From positions 1-6,170 of the forward strand of contig DDCZ01000090.1 of assembly GCA_002336485.1 (NCBI GenBank): a stretch of 6,170 nt of DNA, written 5' to 3'. The notes beneath the pieces were generated by a model. The model was given only the letters and a program-made list of their open reading frames with translations, was not told where the DNA came from and searched no databases. This DNA comes from Flavobacteriales bacterium UBA1993 (GTDB lineage: Bacteria > Bacteroidota > Bacteroidia > Flavobacteriales_G > Salibacteraceae). Below, in pieces: positions 6,088-6,170 of this stretch. Each line of letters begins with the position of its first letter. The first letter of the stretch is position 1. The position numbers and the translations under genes are program-made.

Positions 6088-6170
6088 ATGGCTAGAGGCA
6101 AAAGAGAATTACAAGAGATCAATGCAGGGTCGATGGCTGACATCGCTTTCCTTTTGTTGGTCTTCTTTTT
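6088..6170 (+). CDS. exbD: ExbD/TolR-family transport protein, 3' end missing
   Basis: Only 27 codons are present before the window ends: a short cytoplasmic start (MARGKRELQEINAGS) and the beginning of the single membrane helix (MADIAFLLLVFF). The Asp at residue 18 at the helix start matches the essential proton-carrying Asp of ExbD/TolR (Asp25 in E. coli ExbD). It follows the four-helix protein by 8 bases and an ExbB homologue by about 440, which supports the call. The periplasmic domain lies beyond the window. Confidence 0.85.
   Translation, partial: MARGKRELQEINAGSMADIAFLLLVFF

Noticed and set aside
1..6170. Mobile element, CRISPR array or RNA genes
   Set aside because: No transposase or integrase frame, no regularly spaced repeats, no tRNA- or rRNA-like sequence seen on either strand.

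Overview
The window reads as chromosomal DNA of a Bacteroidota bacterium, most likely of the Flavobacteriia/Cytophagia type. Two of its proteins end in type A type-IX-secretion (T9SS) sorting domains. The candidate promoters have the TAnnTTTG -7 form of that phylum, translation starts lack Shine-Dalgarno sequences and sit behind A-rich leaders, and an exbB-like gene is followed by a small four-helix membrane protein and exbD. I cannot name a genus.

Layout. (1) Bases 1-1576, plus strand: the 3' part of one MscS-type mechanosensitive channel gene, followed at once by a complete second, smaller MscS-type gene. (2) Bases 1585-4377, minus strand: a three-gene operon, read from 4377 down. It encodes a small exported T9SS cargo protein of unknown function, then a two-cupredoxin-domain protein (here 'A', start chosen at 3656), then a two-cupredoxin-domain multicopper oxidase with a T9SS tail ('B'). 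A and B overlap by ATGA. (3) Bases 4378-4755: a 378-base AT-rich divergent intergenic region with candidate promoters on both strands. (4) Bases 4762-6170, plus strand: an exbB/tolQ-like proton-channel gene, a four-helix membrane protein with a CxxC loop, and the first 27 codons of an exbD/tolR-like gene, cut by the window end.

The most interesting feature is the A/B pair. Each is built like a two-domain multicopper oxidase, and their copper ligands are complementary. A has lost the ligands of its first domain (B's H-C-H...H...M reads Y-D-H...F...L in A) but keeps HxxHxHG and HDH in its second. B has the full type 1 copper set and two HxH pairs in its first domain but has lost the second-domain ligands (A's H..H.H reads N..T.P in B). 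Neither protein alone can supply the eight histidines of a trinuclear copper centre; together they can. The simplest reading is a split, obligately heteromeric multicopper oxidase that arose by duplication and reciprocal loss, with only B carrying the T9SS tail. This is inference from motif alignment by eye.

The ExbB-like operon probably powers outer-membrane transport or another proton-motive-force-driven envelope process. The MscS pair would protect against osmotic downshock. Nothing in the sequence ties these flanking loci functionally to the copper operon.
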